Part shown: positions 45,895 through 54,342 of the stretch, in pieces
Position numbering within the stretch: position 1 is the stretch's first letter
Layout of the letters: each line of letters opens with the position of its first letter
Source of the DNA: Maribacter algarum (ex Lu et al. 2025) (nom. illeg.)
GTDB taxonomy: Bacteria; Bacteroidota; Bacteroidia; Flavobacteriales; Flavobacteriaceae
Length of the DNA stretch: 64,000 nt
Assembly: GCA_947495915.1 (NCBI GenBank)
Contig: CANMAW010000002.1
Span: 310,001 to 374,000 of the forward strand
Direction: 5' to 3'
Notes under the pieces: model-generated
Database searches by the model: none
Seen by the model: the letters and a program-made list of their open reading frames with translations, nothing else
What the model was told of the DNA's origin: nothing
Position numbers and translations under genes: made by a program

Positions 45895-47430
45895 ATGAAC
45901 CAATTTCTTTTTGTTGCAGCAGAAAACGATGGTATAGAAAACTGTAAGGCAGGGGGGATGGGAGACGTTGTTCGAGATGTGCCACGAGAGATTTCAAAGC
46001 GGGGAGATTTTGTTCATGTAGTAGTACCGTCATATTCCAGATTACATCAAAACGGAAGGTTTATTGCCAACGTTGATTTTGCCTTAAGAGGTACAATGTA
46101 TAAGGCAGAATTGTACGAAGTAACTCCGAAGAAAGAATTTGAGAATATAAAGCACTATGTCATTCATCATCCTGAAATTGAAGAGGGGGGTATTGCACAT
46201 ATTTATCATGATGACCCTACAGAACCATTTTTCACTGATGCCATAAAGTATTTTATTTTTTGTACTGCAGTGGCTGAGGCAATTAAAATGGGAGCTTTTG
46301 GCGAAATTGATATTGTGCATATTCATGACTGGCATACGAGTACATTGTTGTTTTTAAAGAAGTATCATCCTGCTTATAAAGACCTTAAAAAAATGCGGTA
46401 TGTGTACAGTATTCATAATTTGGCAATACAAGGTATTCGGCCTTTTCATGATAATTATGCTTCGGTAAGTAACTGGTTTCCAGAAGTAGAATTAAACTAT
46501 AAGGCGTTAGCTGATTCTCGTTACACTAATTGTATAAATTTAATGGCGGTAGGTATTCGTTTGGCAGATGCTGTGCACACAGTATCACCTTCTTATAAAA
46601 AAGATGTAATGTTACCTAGCAGAAGACCAGAGTTTGTCGGTGGTGAAAACTTAGAAAAAGATTTACAAAAAGCTGATAACGAAGGCCGATTGTTCGGAAT
46701 TTTAAATGCTTCAAACTACGGTAATATTAGAACTGCAGAAAAGGGGTTTATTTACCGCAATACGGTAAAGGCTCTTTTTAGGTGGTTGCAAGATGAATCT
46801 AAAAAGTATAAAGCCGATTTTTTGGCTCATACTGGCGAAAAAATTATGAGCTATGTAGATAAACGACCTGAATTTATAGTTTCTAGTGTTGCTCGATTAA
46901 CCGAACAGAAATTTTACTTTTTTAAACGATCTCCTGAGGCTTTTGAAACGCTTTTGAAACGGCTTAAAAAGATTAACGGAATTTTTATTCTTTTAGGTAC
47001 GGGTGATCCTGATTATGAAGAACTTTTTCGGTCTATGAGTTATAAGCACAAAAACTTCATTTTTACCAACGGACAATCTGAAGATTTGATTGATTCTATG
47101 TATTTAGAAACCGATTTATATTTTATGCCTAGCTTATTTGAACCCTGTGGAATAAGTCAAATGCTTGCAATGCGAAATGGCAACCCATGTTTGGTACATC
47201 ATACTGGCGGACTAAAAGATACTGTTGATCATCTGAAAACCGGATTTGCATTTAATGGCGATACCTACGATAAGAAAATCGAAAACATGATAAATGTTTT
47301 TGACGAGGCACTAACCATTTGGGAGACAGATCAGCCACAATGGAAACGAATTCAGAAAAACGCCAAAAAAATGAGATTTACATGGGAAAAGTCGTTAGAT
47401 GAGTATTATAAAGTTCTCTATTTGTTATAA
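45895..47430 (+). CDS. glgA: Glycogen/starch synthase family glycosyltransferase (GT5)
   Basis: A 511-residue GT-B enzyme that adds glucose from ADP- or UDP-glucose to an alpha-1,4 glucan. The N-terminal domain has CKAGGMGDVVRDVPREIS, the GlgA KxGGLGDV motif with Met for Leu, and IDIVHIHDWHTSTLLF. The C-terminal domain has SVARLTEQKFYFF, YFMPSLFEPCGISQMLAMRNG and TGGLKDTVDHL. The overall pattern is GT5. No glgB, glgC or phosphorylase gene is adjacent, so the donor and the product are not fixed by context. Confidence 0.88.
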   Translation: MNQFLFVAAENDGIENCKAGGMGDVVRDVPREISKRGDFVHVVVPSYSRLHQNGRFIANVDFALRGTMYKAELYEVTPKKEFENIKHYVIHHPEIEEGGIAHIYHDDPTEPFFTDAIKYFIFCTAVAEAIKMGAFGEIDIVHIHDWHTSTLLFLKKYHPAYKDLKKMRYVYSIHNLAIQGIRPFHDNYASVSNWFPEVELNYKALADSRYTNCINLMAVGIRLADAVHTVSPSYKKDVMLPSRRPEFVGGENLEKDLQKADNEGRLFGILNASNYGNIRTAEKGFIYRNTVKALFRWLQDESKKYKADFLAHTGEKIMSYVDKRPEFIVSSVARLTEQKFYFFKRSPEAFETLLKRLKKINGIFILLGTGDPDYEELFRSMSYKHKNFIFTNGQSEDLIDSMYLETDLYFMPSLFEPCGISQMLAMRNGNPCLVHHTGGLKDTVDHLKTGFAFNGDTYDKKIENMINVFDEALTIWETDQPQWKRIQKNAKKMRFTWEKSLDEYYKVLYLL

Positions 47431-47495
47431 AATTTAAATTCTCTAGTTTGATATGTAATACTGACGTTAATAATTGCTTAAACCAAATTGTAAGA

Positions 47496-47526
47496 TTGTT
47501 AAAATGCCTTCTTTTACGTAATTTAG
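47496..47526 (+). promoter_or_regulatory. Probable promoter of gltA
   Basis: TTG (47496-47498) and TAATTTAG (47519-47526, one mismatch to TAnnTTTG) are 20 bp apart and end 31 bp before the gltA ATG. Confidence 0.5.
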
Positions 47527-47557
47527 CAAACACTCAAAAATTCAATTAAATATTTAT

Positions 47558-48844
47558 ATGTCAGATAAAGCAATTCTAGAATACGATGGTCAGAAATACG
47601 AATTTCCTGTTATAAAAGGGTCGGAAGAAGAGCACGCTATTGATATCAAAACACTTCGTTCAGCAACTGGTGGTTTAACTACAATTGACCCAGGTTACAA
47701 AAATACTGGTTCTTGTGAAAGTGCCATTACCTTCTTAGATGGTGAAAAAGGCATTCTTCGTTATAGAGGTTATTCTATTGAAGAGCTAGCTGAAAAAGCT
47801 GATTTTTTAGAGGTTGCTTATTTATTGATTTTTGGAGAGTTACCAAACAAAGAGCAATTAGATGCTTTTCATATCGACATCAAAAATGAATCTCATGTTG
47901 ATGAAGAAATGAAAAAGATTTTAGATGCTTTTCCAAAGTCCGCTCATCCAATGGGAGTACTTTCTTCTTTAACAAGTGCCTTAATAGCCTTTAATCCAAT
48001 TTCGGTAAATGTCACTTCGAAAGATGAAATGTATGGTGCAATCGTTAGAATATTAGCCAAATTTCCAGTGTTAGTAGCATGGACAATGCGAAAGAAAAAA
48101 GGATTGCCGCTAGACTATGGTGATGATGAGTTAGGTTATGTTGAGAATATTCATAAAATGATGTTCAAAAAACCTACTAAAGAATATGTGAAGAATAAGA
48201 TTGTAATTGACGCATTAGATAAGTTGTTGATTTTACATGCTGATCATGAACAAAACTGTTCCACTTCTACCGTACGAATCGTCGGTTCATCTCATGCCGG
48301 GTTATTTGCTTCTCTTTCTGCTGGTATTTCTGCACTTTGGGGGCCACTTCATGGTGGTGCAAATCAAGCAGTTCTTGAAATGCTTGAAGCTATTGTTGCT
48401 GATGGTGGAGACACCAAAAAATATATGGCAAAAGCAAAAGATAAGAGCGATCCATTTCGTTTAATGGGCTTTGGTCATCGCGTTTATAAAAACTTTGATC
48501 CTCGTGCAAAAATTATTAAAAAGGCAGCTGATGAAATTCTTGGTGATTTAGGAATCGAAGATCCAATTCTCGAAGTAGCTAAGGGGTTAGAGAAAGAAGC
48601 CTTAGAAGATCAGTACTTTGTAGATAGAAAGTTATATCCAAACGTAGATTTCTATTCTGGTGTTATATACCGTGCATTAGGTATTCCAACAGAAATGTTT
48701 ACCGTAATGTTTGCATTAGGTAGACTTCCAGGTTGGATTGCTCAATGGAGAGAAATGCGCTTACGTAATGAACCTATTGGTCGACCTAGACAAGTGTATA
48801 TTGGCGAAAATTCTCGCCCTTTTGTTGAAGTTGACAAAAGGTAG
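47558..48844 (+). CDS. gltA: Citrate synthase
   Basis: A 428-residue TCA-cycle enzyme that condenses oxaloacetate and acetyl-CoA. The N-terminal extra domain (about residues 1-50) is the kind found in the larger, hexameric type II enzymes. Catalytic regions are ADHEQNCSTSTVRIVGSSHA, GPLHGGANQAVLEML (His), MGFGHRVYKNFDPRA (His) and PNVDFYSGVIYRALG (Asp). It has its own promoter and terminator. Confidence 0.98.
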   Translation: MSDKAILEYDGQKYEFPVIKGSEEEHAIDIKTLRSATGGLTTIDPGYKNTGSCESAITFLDGEKGILRYRGYSIEELAEKADFLEVAYLLIFGELPNKEQLDAFHIDIKNESHVDEEMKKILDAFPKSAHPMGVLSSLTSALIAFNPISVNVTSKDEMYGAIVRILAKFPVLVAWTMRKKKGLPLDYGDDELGYVENIHKMMFKKPTKEYVKNKIVIDALDKLLILHADHEQNCSTSTVRIVGSSHAGLFASLSAGISALWGPLHGGANQAVLEMLEAIVADGGDTKKYMAKAKDKSDPFRLMGFGHRVYKNFDPRAKIIKKAADEILGDLGIEDPILEVAKGLEKEALEDQYFVDRKLYPNVDFYSGVIYRALGIPTEMFTVMFALGRLPGWIAQWREMRLRNEPIGRPRQVYIGENSRPFVEVDKR

Positions 48845-48868
48845 ATTGCTACCTTAAAAAAAAACAAA

Positions 48869-48906
48869 TTAAGCTCCTTTATTTTCTTAAGGGAGCTTTT
48901 TTTTAT
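48869..48906 (+). terminator. Intrinsic terminator after gltA
   Basis: AAGCTCC (48871-48877) pairs with GGAGCTT (48892-48898), extended by a T-G wobble and two T-A pairs, followed by a T-run. Confidence 0.88.
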
Positions 48907-48939
48907 TTTAATTTCAAAGTTTTAAGAAGAGAAAATATC

Positions 48940-49851
48940 ATGTTGCATTTGAACATTAATGACGAAATATCAGAATTAAAAGCGGTTGTTTTGGGAACGG
49001 CAGAAAATTGTGGTCCTACTCCGAAACCTGAAGAAGCCTATGATCCTAAATCACTAGAACATATATTGGCTGGCACTTATCCTGACGAAAAAGATATGAT
49101 AGAAGAGATGGAAGCTTTTGCGGCAGTATTTCAAAAGTATAACGTCAAAGTTTTTCGACCAGAAGTACTTGAGAATTGTAATCAGATTTTTTCAAGAGAT
49201 ATTGCCTTTGTAATAGAGAACAAACTTATTTTAGCCAATATTCTGCCAGAACGTGAAAAAGAAATTGAAGCTATTTTACATGTACTTGATAGAATACCTG
49301 AGAATGATGTAGTAAGACCACCCGAAGAAGTACATGTTGAAGGTGGAGATGTTATGCCGTGGAATGAATATATTTTTGTTGGCACCTACACCGCGCCGGA
49401 TTATCCTGAATGGATTACTGCGCGTACCAATAAAGAGGCGGTTGATTTTTTGAAAAAAGAATTTCCTCATAAAACAATTAAATCTTTTGAACTGAGAAAA
49501 TCTAAAAATGCTCGTGAAAATGCACTTCATTTAGATTGTTGTTTTCAACCTTTAGGAAAGGGAAAAGCTATAATTCATAAAAATGGATTTTTAGTGGAAA
49601 AAGAGTATCAATGGTTAGTTGAACATTTCGGTATGGAAAATATGTTTGAAATTACTAATGATGAAATGTATCAAATGTATAGCAATGTGTTTTCAATTTC
49701 ACCTGAGGTAATCGTTTCCGAGAAAAATTTTACACGGCTGAACAATTGGCTGAGAGAACAAGGTTTTATAGTTGAAGAGATTCCTTATGCAGAAATCTCG
49801 AAGCAAGAGGGTTTGCTTCGTTGTAGTACTTTACCATTAATTAGAGCTTAA
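48940..49851 (+). CDS. Amidinotransferase / dimethylargininase-like guanidino-modifying enzyme
   Basis: A 303-residue cytoplasmic protein of the pentein (beta/alpha propeller) superfamily that includes arginine deiminase, dimethylarginine hydrolase and amidinotransferases. Expected catalytic parts are visible: CNQIFSRDIAFV (Asp), HVEGGDVMPW, ALHLDCCFQPLGKG (His-x-Asp), and the nucleophile Cys in GLLRCSTLPL near the C-terminus. The overall form is closest to the amidinotransferase group. The CtlX gene starts 13 bp downstream, so the two are probably one operon and act on related guanidino or ureido compounds. The exact substrate is not readable from sequence. Confidence 0.82.
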   Translation: MLHLNINDEISELKAVVLGTAENCGPTPKPEEAYDPKSLEHILAGTYPDEKDMIEEMEAFAAVFQKYNVKVFRPEVLENCNQIFSRDIAFVIENKLILANILPEREKEIEAILHVLDRIPENDVVRPPEEVHVEGGDVMPWNEYIFVGTYTAPDYPEWITARTNKEAVDFLKKEFPHKTIKSFELRKSKNARENALHLDCCFQPLGKGKAIIHKNGFLVEKEYQWLVEHFGMENMFEITNDEMYQMYSNVFSISPEVIVSEKNFTRLNNWLREQGFIVEEIPYAEISKQEGLLRCSTLPLIRA

Positions 49852-49864
49852 ATAACATACTAAA

Positions 49865-50794
49865 ATGCAGATTACAAATACAATTTTAATGATTCGTCCG
49901 GTGGCTTTTCGAATGAATGAAGAAACTGCTGTGAACAACTATTTTCAAGAAGAACTTGATATAACCAATAGCCAAATTAATATAAAGGCTCAAGAAGAGT
50001 TTGATGCTTTTGTTACCGTTTTGAGGTCTAAAGGTGTACAGGTAATTGTAGTAGATGATATTAAAGAAAATGATACGCCTGACTCAATTTTTCCAAACAA
50101 TTGGGTTTCATTTCATGAAAATGGTACAGTCGCGGTATATCCCATGTTTGCAGAAAACAGAAGACGTGAAAGACGACAAGATATTTTTGAAAAGTTAGAA
50201 GATAATGGCTTTGTGATTAATGACATTATGGACTATACTAGCGCTGAAGAAGAAGGTGTTTTTTTAGAGGGTACGGGCAGTATATTGGTGAATAGGGTAG
50301 ATAAGAAAGCATACTGTGCACTTTCAGAAAGGGCCGATGAAGAATTGTTTATTGAGTTTTGTGAAGACTTCGATTGTTTTCCCGTAATATTTACAGCCAA
50401 CCAATCTGTAGAAGGCATTCGTAAACCCATTTATCATACCAATGTGATGATGGCCATGGCCGAAACTTTTGCCGTAATTTGTTTAGACACAATTGACGAT
50501 AAGAAAGAACGTAAAAATGTTATAGAACACTTAAGGGCAGATGGTAAAGAGATCATCGCAATTTCTGAAGCCCAAATGCATTCCTTTGCAGGTAACATGT
50601 TACAAGTAATTGGTGCTGATGAAAAACGATATATGGTGATGAGCTCTGCTGCCTACGATAGTTTAGATGACAGTCAATTAGATGCTATTTCAAAACATTG
50701 TGAAATTATTCATAGTTCGCTTGAAACCATTGAAACTTGTGGTGGCGGTAGTGCGCGTTGTATGATGGCTGAGGTGTTTCTGCCAAAAAGTTGA
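49865..50794 (+). CDS. ctlX: CtlX-like citrulline utilisation hydrolase / arginine-deiminase-related protein
   Basis: A 309-residue pentein-superfamily hydrolase. The start TILMIRPVAFRMNEETAVNNYFQ (quoted part IRPVAFRMNEETAVNNYFQ) is typical of CtlX. Active-site parts include FPNNWVSFHENGTVAVYPM, LEGTGSILVNR, YHTNVMMAMAETFAVI (His) and TCGGGSARCMMAEVF (nucleophile Cys). CtlX proteins are linked to citrulline breakdown in some bacteria. The gene lies 13 bp after another pentein enzyme, suggesting a two-enzyme pathway. Confidence 0.85.
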   Translation: MQITNTILMIRPVAFRMNEETAVNNYFQEELDITNSQINIKAQEEFDAFVTVLRSKGVQVIVVDDIKENDTPDSIFPNNWVSFHENGTVAVYPMFAENRRRERRQDIFEKLEDNGFVINDIMDYTSAEEEGVFLEGTGSILVNRVDKKAYCALSERADEELFIEFCEDFDCFPVIFTANQSVEGIRKPIYHTNVMMAMAETFAVICLDTIDDKKERKNVIEHLRADGKEIIAISEAQMHSFAGNMLQVIGADEKRYMVMSSAAYDSLDDSQLDAISKHCEIIHSSLETIETCGGGSARCMMAEVFLPKS

Positions 50795-50926
50795 AAATAT
50801 GTCTAAAACATAAGTCGATTGACAGATATTTTTTAAAATTAAGTTCGTCTTAAAAATAATGGTATTTATAGGAATTTCTTCTTTTAGGTTTTCGGTCTCT
50901 CTGATTTTAGTTAATTTAATAGTCAT

Positions 50927-52060
50927 ATGAAATTTGTAATTGCTCCTGATAAATTCAAAGGCTCACTAACAGGTTTTGAATACTGTGATGCCGTCGCTGA
51001 AGGGGTGATGGCGGTTTTTCCTGATGCGAAAATTGTGAAGAAACCTTTGGCTGATGGCGGTGACGGTACCATTGAGATAGTACAATATTATACGGCGGGT
51101 GAAAAGGTTAGGTTAAAAGCAGGTGACCCTTTATTTAGGTTCATTGACACCTTTTATGTGTATTCTAAATCAAAAAAAATTGCATTTATAGAAATGGCTG
51201 AAATTGCGGGTCTCAAGTTGCTGATAGACTCAGAACGCAATTGTATGCATACCACATCGATTGGTGTTGGTGAGTTGATAAATGATGCTATTTCTAAAGG
51301 AGTTAAACAAATTATTTTAGGTATTGGTGGTAGCGCAACAAATGATGGAGGTATAGGTATGGCACATGCCTTAGGTTTTCGGTTTTTAGATGAAGAAGGA
51401 CATGAGCTTTCTCCCATAGGAAGTAGTTTGGCAAAAATTCATCACATTTCTACTTCCAAAGTTAATCCGTTATTGAAAGAAGTGGAATTTAAGGTTGCTT
51501 GCGATGTAACCAATCCGCTGTACGGAAAAAATGGAGCTGCTTATATTTACGGAGCTCAAAAAGGGGCATCTAATGATGAGATCGAAATGCTAGATAGAGG
51601 CCTTGAAAATTTAGCTAAAATTTTTCTAAAAGAATTTAATACTGATGTTCAAAGTATACCAGGTGCCGGGGCAGCTGGTGGAATGGGTGCAGGTACTTTA
51701 GTATTCTTAAATGCTACCTTGGTGTCAGGTATCGATTTGATTAAACAAATTACGCAATTTGACCAGGCTCTTGAAGCTGCCGATTGGGTAATTACTGGCG
51801 AGGGGCAAATAGATCGGCAAACCCTTTCAGGAAAAACCATTTCAGGTGTTTTAACTTCTGCAAAAGAAAAAAATATACCGGTGGCTGCTTTATGTGGTTC
51901 CGTTCAATTGACCGAGCTAGATCAACAAGAATTTGGTTTAACCTATGTTGCTTCAATTACTAAAGGAGTAAGTAGTTTAGAAGAAGCCATGGCAAAGAGT
52001 TATGATAATTTGGTTTTTGCAGCTTATAATTTCGCTAAACTTCTAAAAGCCAGAAAGTAA
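50927..52060 (+). CDS. Glycerate kinase (GarK/GlxK type)
   Basis: A 377-residue kinase that phosphorylates glycerate, in the family whose members usually make 2-phosphoglycerate, just upstream of enolase in glycolysis. MKFVIAPDKFKGSLTGFEYCD opens it (quoted part APDKFKGSLTG). KKPLADGGDGTIEIV, ILGIGGSATNDGGIGMAHALG and WVITGEGQIDRQTLSGKT are the family motifs. The convergent SDR gene ends 15 bp away. No glyoxylate-metabolism gene is next to it. Confidence 0.93.
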   Translation: MKFVIAPDKFKGSLTGFEYCDAVAEGVMAVFPDAKIVKKPLADGGDGTIEIVQYYTAGEKVRLKAGDPLFRFIDTFYVYSKSKKIAFIEMAEIAGLKLLIDSERNCMHTTSIGVGELINDAISKGVKQIILGIGGSATNDGGIGMAHALGFRFLDEEGHELSPIGSSLAKIHHISTSKVNPLLKEVEFKVACDVTNPLYGKNGAAYIYGAQKGASNDEIEMLDRGLENLAKIFLKEFNTDVQSIPGAGAAGGMGAGTLVFLNATLVSGIDLIKQITQFDQALEAADWVITGEGQIDRQTLSGKTISGVLTSAKEKNIPVAALCGSVQLTELDQQEFGLTYVASITKGVSSLEEAMAKSYDNLVFAAYNFAKLLKARK

Positions 52061-52075
52061 CTTTTAAAGAATGTA

Positions 52076-53506
52076 CTATTGCTGAACTTTGGCAATATTA
52101 CGAATCATTCCTCCAAAAATGAAATAGTGAAAAGGTACGATACTGTACCAATATAATCTTCCCCATAGACCTCGTGGTCTAAATGTGGCCGTTTGATGAA
52201 GTACATTTTTCTCATCGATTCGAAACTCTAACCAAGCTTCACCGGGTAATTTCATTTCAGCAAAAAGTAAAAGACGTTTTCCTTTCTTATCAGCCAGAAG
52301 TACGCGCCAAAAGTCTAAAGCATCACCAGGAAATATTTTATCAGGGTGCGTTCTTCCTCTTCGTAGTCCCACCCCGCCAATTAGTTTATCTAAAAAACCT
52401 CGAATTTTCCAAAGCCAATTACCGTAGTACCATCCACGTGAACCGCCAATACTCCATATATTCTCTAAAACAGCTTCTGGGTTAGATATCGTTTTTTTTT
52501 GAACATCTTGAAGCACTCCATATTTAGGGACTTGAATATATTTTTCAATGTTTTTGGTGAATCGCCCACTGACCATACTGTCTTTCCAACTGCTCACCAC
52601 TAGATTTTGTTCTATTTTTAAAAAGGCCATGTCGATGGCTTGTATATAAGAATGTGGTTGTATTCCTAAAATTTTTTCTAATCTATTGTCATTGGCAATT
52701 ACCTCAACCTTCATGCTGTCAACAAGGTTTAAAGCTAATTTGTATGATGTTGAGGTGACAAAATACAACCAATAGCTTGAAAGTTTTGGCGTCATTATGG
52801 GCACCGTAACTATCCAGTTTTTAAATCCTCGGGCGGTAGCATATTGTTGTAGCATTTGTTTGTATGTCAGTACATCTGGTCCGGCAATATCAAATGAATC
52901 ATCGTACGTTTCTTTATTACCCAGTACACCAGTTAAAAAGTAGATTACATCGCGAATGGCAATCGGTTGCGTTTTGGTAAGTACCCAATTCGGAGTAATC
53001 ATAAAGGGCAATTTTTCACATAAATCTCTAATAATCTCAAACGAAGAACTTCCGGAGCCTACGATAATTCCTGCTCGTAAAACTGTCAATTGAAATGCAC
53101 CATCGTATAGTATTTTTTCGACGTTTTTTCGTGACCAAAGATGTTTTGATAAGTTATCATCATTCACGATGCCACTTAGGTAAATTACTTGTTGTACAGC
53201 AGTATTTTCTAAATAGGTATTGAAATTGCGAGCAGTAGTGGCTTCCATTTCATCAAACTCCTTGGTGGAGTTACTCATAGAGTGTATAAGAAAGTATGCA
53301 GCGTCAATATCTTTCGGAATGATTTCTTTTTGAACTTCCTTTAAAAAATCAATTTCTAAAATTTCGATTTTTGATCGCACTTCTTTTTCAATAGAAAGTC
53401 GGTCAGCATCACGAACGGTACAAATGACTTGATGACCACCGTCTAGCAACTGCGGAAGTAGTCGCATTCCGATATAACCGTTGGCACCTGTGAGTAGTAT
53501 TTTCAT
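52076..53506 (-). CDS. SDR family NAD(P)-binding protein with C-terminal DUF2867
   Basis: A 476-residue protein. The N-terminal NAD(P)-binding Rossmann domain has LLTGANGYIGMRLLPQLL (Gly-rich loop, residues 4-14) and AGPDVLTYKQMLQQYA. The C-terminal part (about residues 320-476) with WYYGNWLWKIRGFLDKLIGG, GDALDFWRVL and PRGLWGRLYWYSIVPFHYFIFGGMI (quoted part GLWGRLYWYSIVPFHYF) matches DUF2867. E. coli YbjT is a shorter relative of the N-terminal part. The upstream small gene overlaps by 4 bp, so they are coupled. Catalytic role unknown. Confidence 0.85.
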   Translation of the reverse strand: MKILLTGANGYIGMRLLPQLLDGGHQVICTVRDADRLSIEKEVRSKIEILEIDFLKEVQKEIIPKDIDAAYFLIHSMSNSTKEFDEMEATTARNFNTYLENTAVQQVIYLSGIVNDDNLSKHLWSRKNVEKILYDGAFQLTVLRAGIIVGSGSSSFEIIRDLCEKLPFMITPNWVLTKTQPIAIRDVIYFLTGVLGNKETYDDSFDIAGPDVLTYKQMLQQYATARGFKNWIVTVPIMTPKLSSYWLYFVTSTSYKLALNLVDSMKVEVIANDNRLEKILGIQPHSYIQAIDMAFLKIEQNLVVSSWKDSMVSGRFTKNIEKYIQVPKYGVLQDVQKKTISNPEAVLENIWSIGGSRGWYYGNWLWKIRGFLDKLIGGVGLRRGRTHPDKIFPGDALDFWRVLLADKKGKRLLLFAEMKLPGEAWLEFRIDEKNVLHQTATFRPRGLWGRLYWYSIVPFHYFIFGGMIRNIAKVQQ

Positions 53507-53928
53507 AAATCTTCTATAGATGTTGGTGCATTATCTGCCTTGTAATCTAAAAATTTTCGAAAATACTTTTGAATGGCTTTAGTATCGGCTTTTACTTTTA
53601 TAAAAAAGTGATCTTTATAAATGGAGTAAATTCCTAAATCACCTTTGTAAACCGTTAATTTGTAATACGGAATTACCAGAGCAAAGGTCTCTAACAACGA
53701 CCGAAATCGAACGATAATTCCCTTTGGGCGCATTTCAATATTGCACGAATTCGTATTCGAATCTAAGATTAACAGATTATTTATTTCAACACTTGTGTCT
53801 GTTATATAAAGTTTAGGTGAACCAATACCATGCATTGCCCAACGTTCTTTTAAAGTAAAGGGTTTTCCAACGGCTTCATCAACCTTACGTGTGATGTTTT
53901 TATTGGTATAAGATACATTTAGTAGCAT
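53503..53928 (-). CDS. Protein of unknown function (141 aa), coupled to the SDR/DUF2867 gene
   Basis: I do not recognise a family. The 141-residue product has no signal peptide or membrane segment. It is predicted to be strand-rich (SPKLYITDTSVEINNLLILD, IPYYKLTVYKGDLGIYSIY) with a helical end (IQKYFRKFLDYKAD), and looks like a PH-like or small binding domain. Its stop overlaps the SDR start by 4 bp, so the two are translated together. It is preceded by a 414-bp gap with an 11-bp inverted repeat. Confidence 0.7.
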   Translation of the reverse strand: MLLNVSYTNKNITRKVDEAVGKPFTLKERWAMHGIGSPKLYITDTSVEINNLLILDSNTNSCNIEMRPKGIIVRFRSLLETFALVIPYYKLTVYKGDLGIYSIYKDHFFIKVKADTKAIQKYFRKFLDYKADNAPTSIEDL

Positions 53929-53963
53929 AGTTGCTGATCTTTTCTAAATTTTATCAAGTTCCC

Positions 53964-53998
53964 AAATTATTCTAGAATTGTAAGCTTTAGAATAATTT
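53964..53998. repeat. 11-bp perfect inverted repeat upstream of the 141-aa gene
   Basis: AAATTATTCTA (53964-53974) and TAGAATAATTT (53988-53998) are exact reverse complements with a 13-nt spacer. The left arm also begins a 10-bp palindrome ATTCTAGAAT, and TAGAAT recurs as a direct repeat 15 bp apart. There is no T-run after it in either direction, so an operator or mRNA stem fits better than a terminator. Confidence 0.5.
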
Positions 53999-54233
53999 AG
54001 CATTACTCGGGTACAGTGCAATTGCGGTGAATATTACCTGCTTTTTTTATTTCAAGATATAAGTCATCAATTTATTTTTCATGTATATGACTACCCATTT
54101 TTTTTGGATATTTTCTACTATTACCCTTTGCAAAATGGTATTTAATTTTATTTCTTGATAAGGAGATACTGTTTTGTTGATTTTTACAGGGGTAAGACGG
54201 GGATTAATAATTTGTATCGGATTCATAAAAACA

Positions 54234-54258
54234 GTTTTACCTTAAAGTTAGGTAAAAC
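54234..54258. repeat. 8-bp dyad GTTTTACC/GGTAAAAC upstream of argS
   Basis: GTTTTACC (54234-54241) and GGTAAAAC (54251-54258) are exact reverse complements around TTAAAGTTA. It lies 56 bp before the -7-like element of argS, where a transcription factor could bind. Confidence 0.45.
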
Positions 54259-54313
54259 AAATGAAGTCCATCAAGTAGCTAATAAATATAATGAAAGAAG
54301 CTTAAAAATTGTG

Positions 54314-54321
54314 TAGTTTTG
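54314..54321 (+). promoter_or_regulatory. Possible -7 element of argS
   Basis: TAGTTTTG matches TAnnTTTG and lies 21 bp before the argS ATG. No TTG is found at the expected -33 spacing. Confidence 0.4.
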
Positions 54322-54342
54322 CAGGCTTATAAATGCAGTATA

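Larger units (their letters stand above)
53929..54342. other. Divergent intergenic region upstream of argS with two dyads
   Basis: The 414-bp gap separates the small minus-strand gene from argS. It holds an 11-bp inverted repeat (53964-53998), an 8-bp dyad (54234-54258) and a -7-like TAGTTTTG (54314-54321). I see no ORF I would defend and no tRNA-like fold. The stretch 54000-54230 has only A/T runs. Confidence 0.6.

Noticed and set aside
50795-50926. ATATGTC/GACAGATAT stem followed by T as a terminator after ctlX
   Set aside because: It needs a bulge and a long loop and has little GC; support is too weak to list as a feature.
52183-52485. 100-codon plus-strand ORF inside the SDR/DUF2867 gene
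   Set aside because: Antisense to a gene with clear domain motifs, and no family resemblance.
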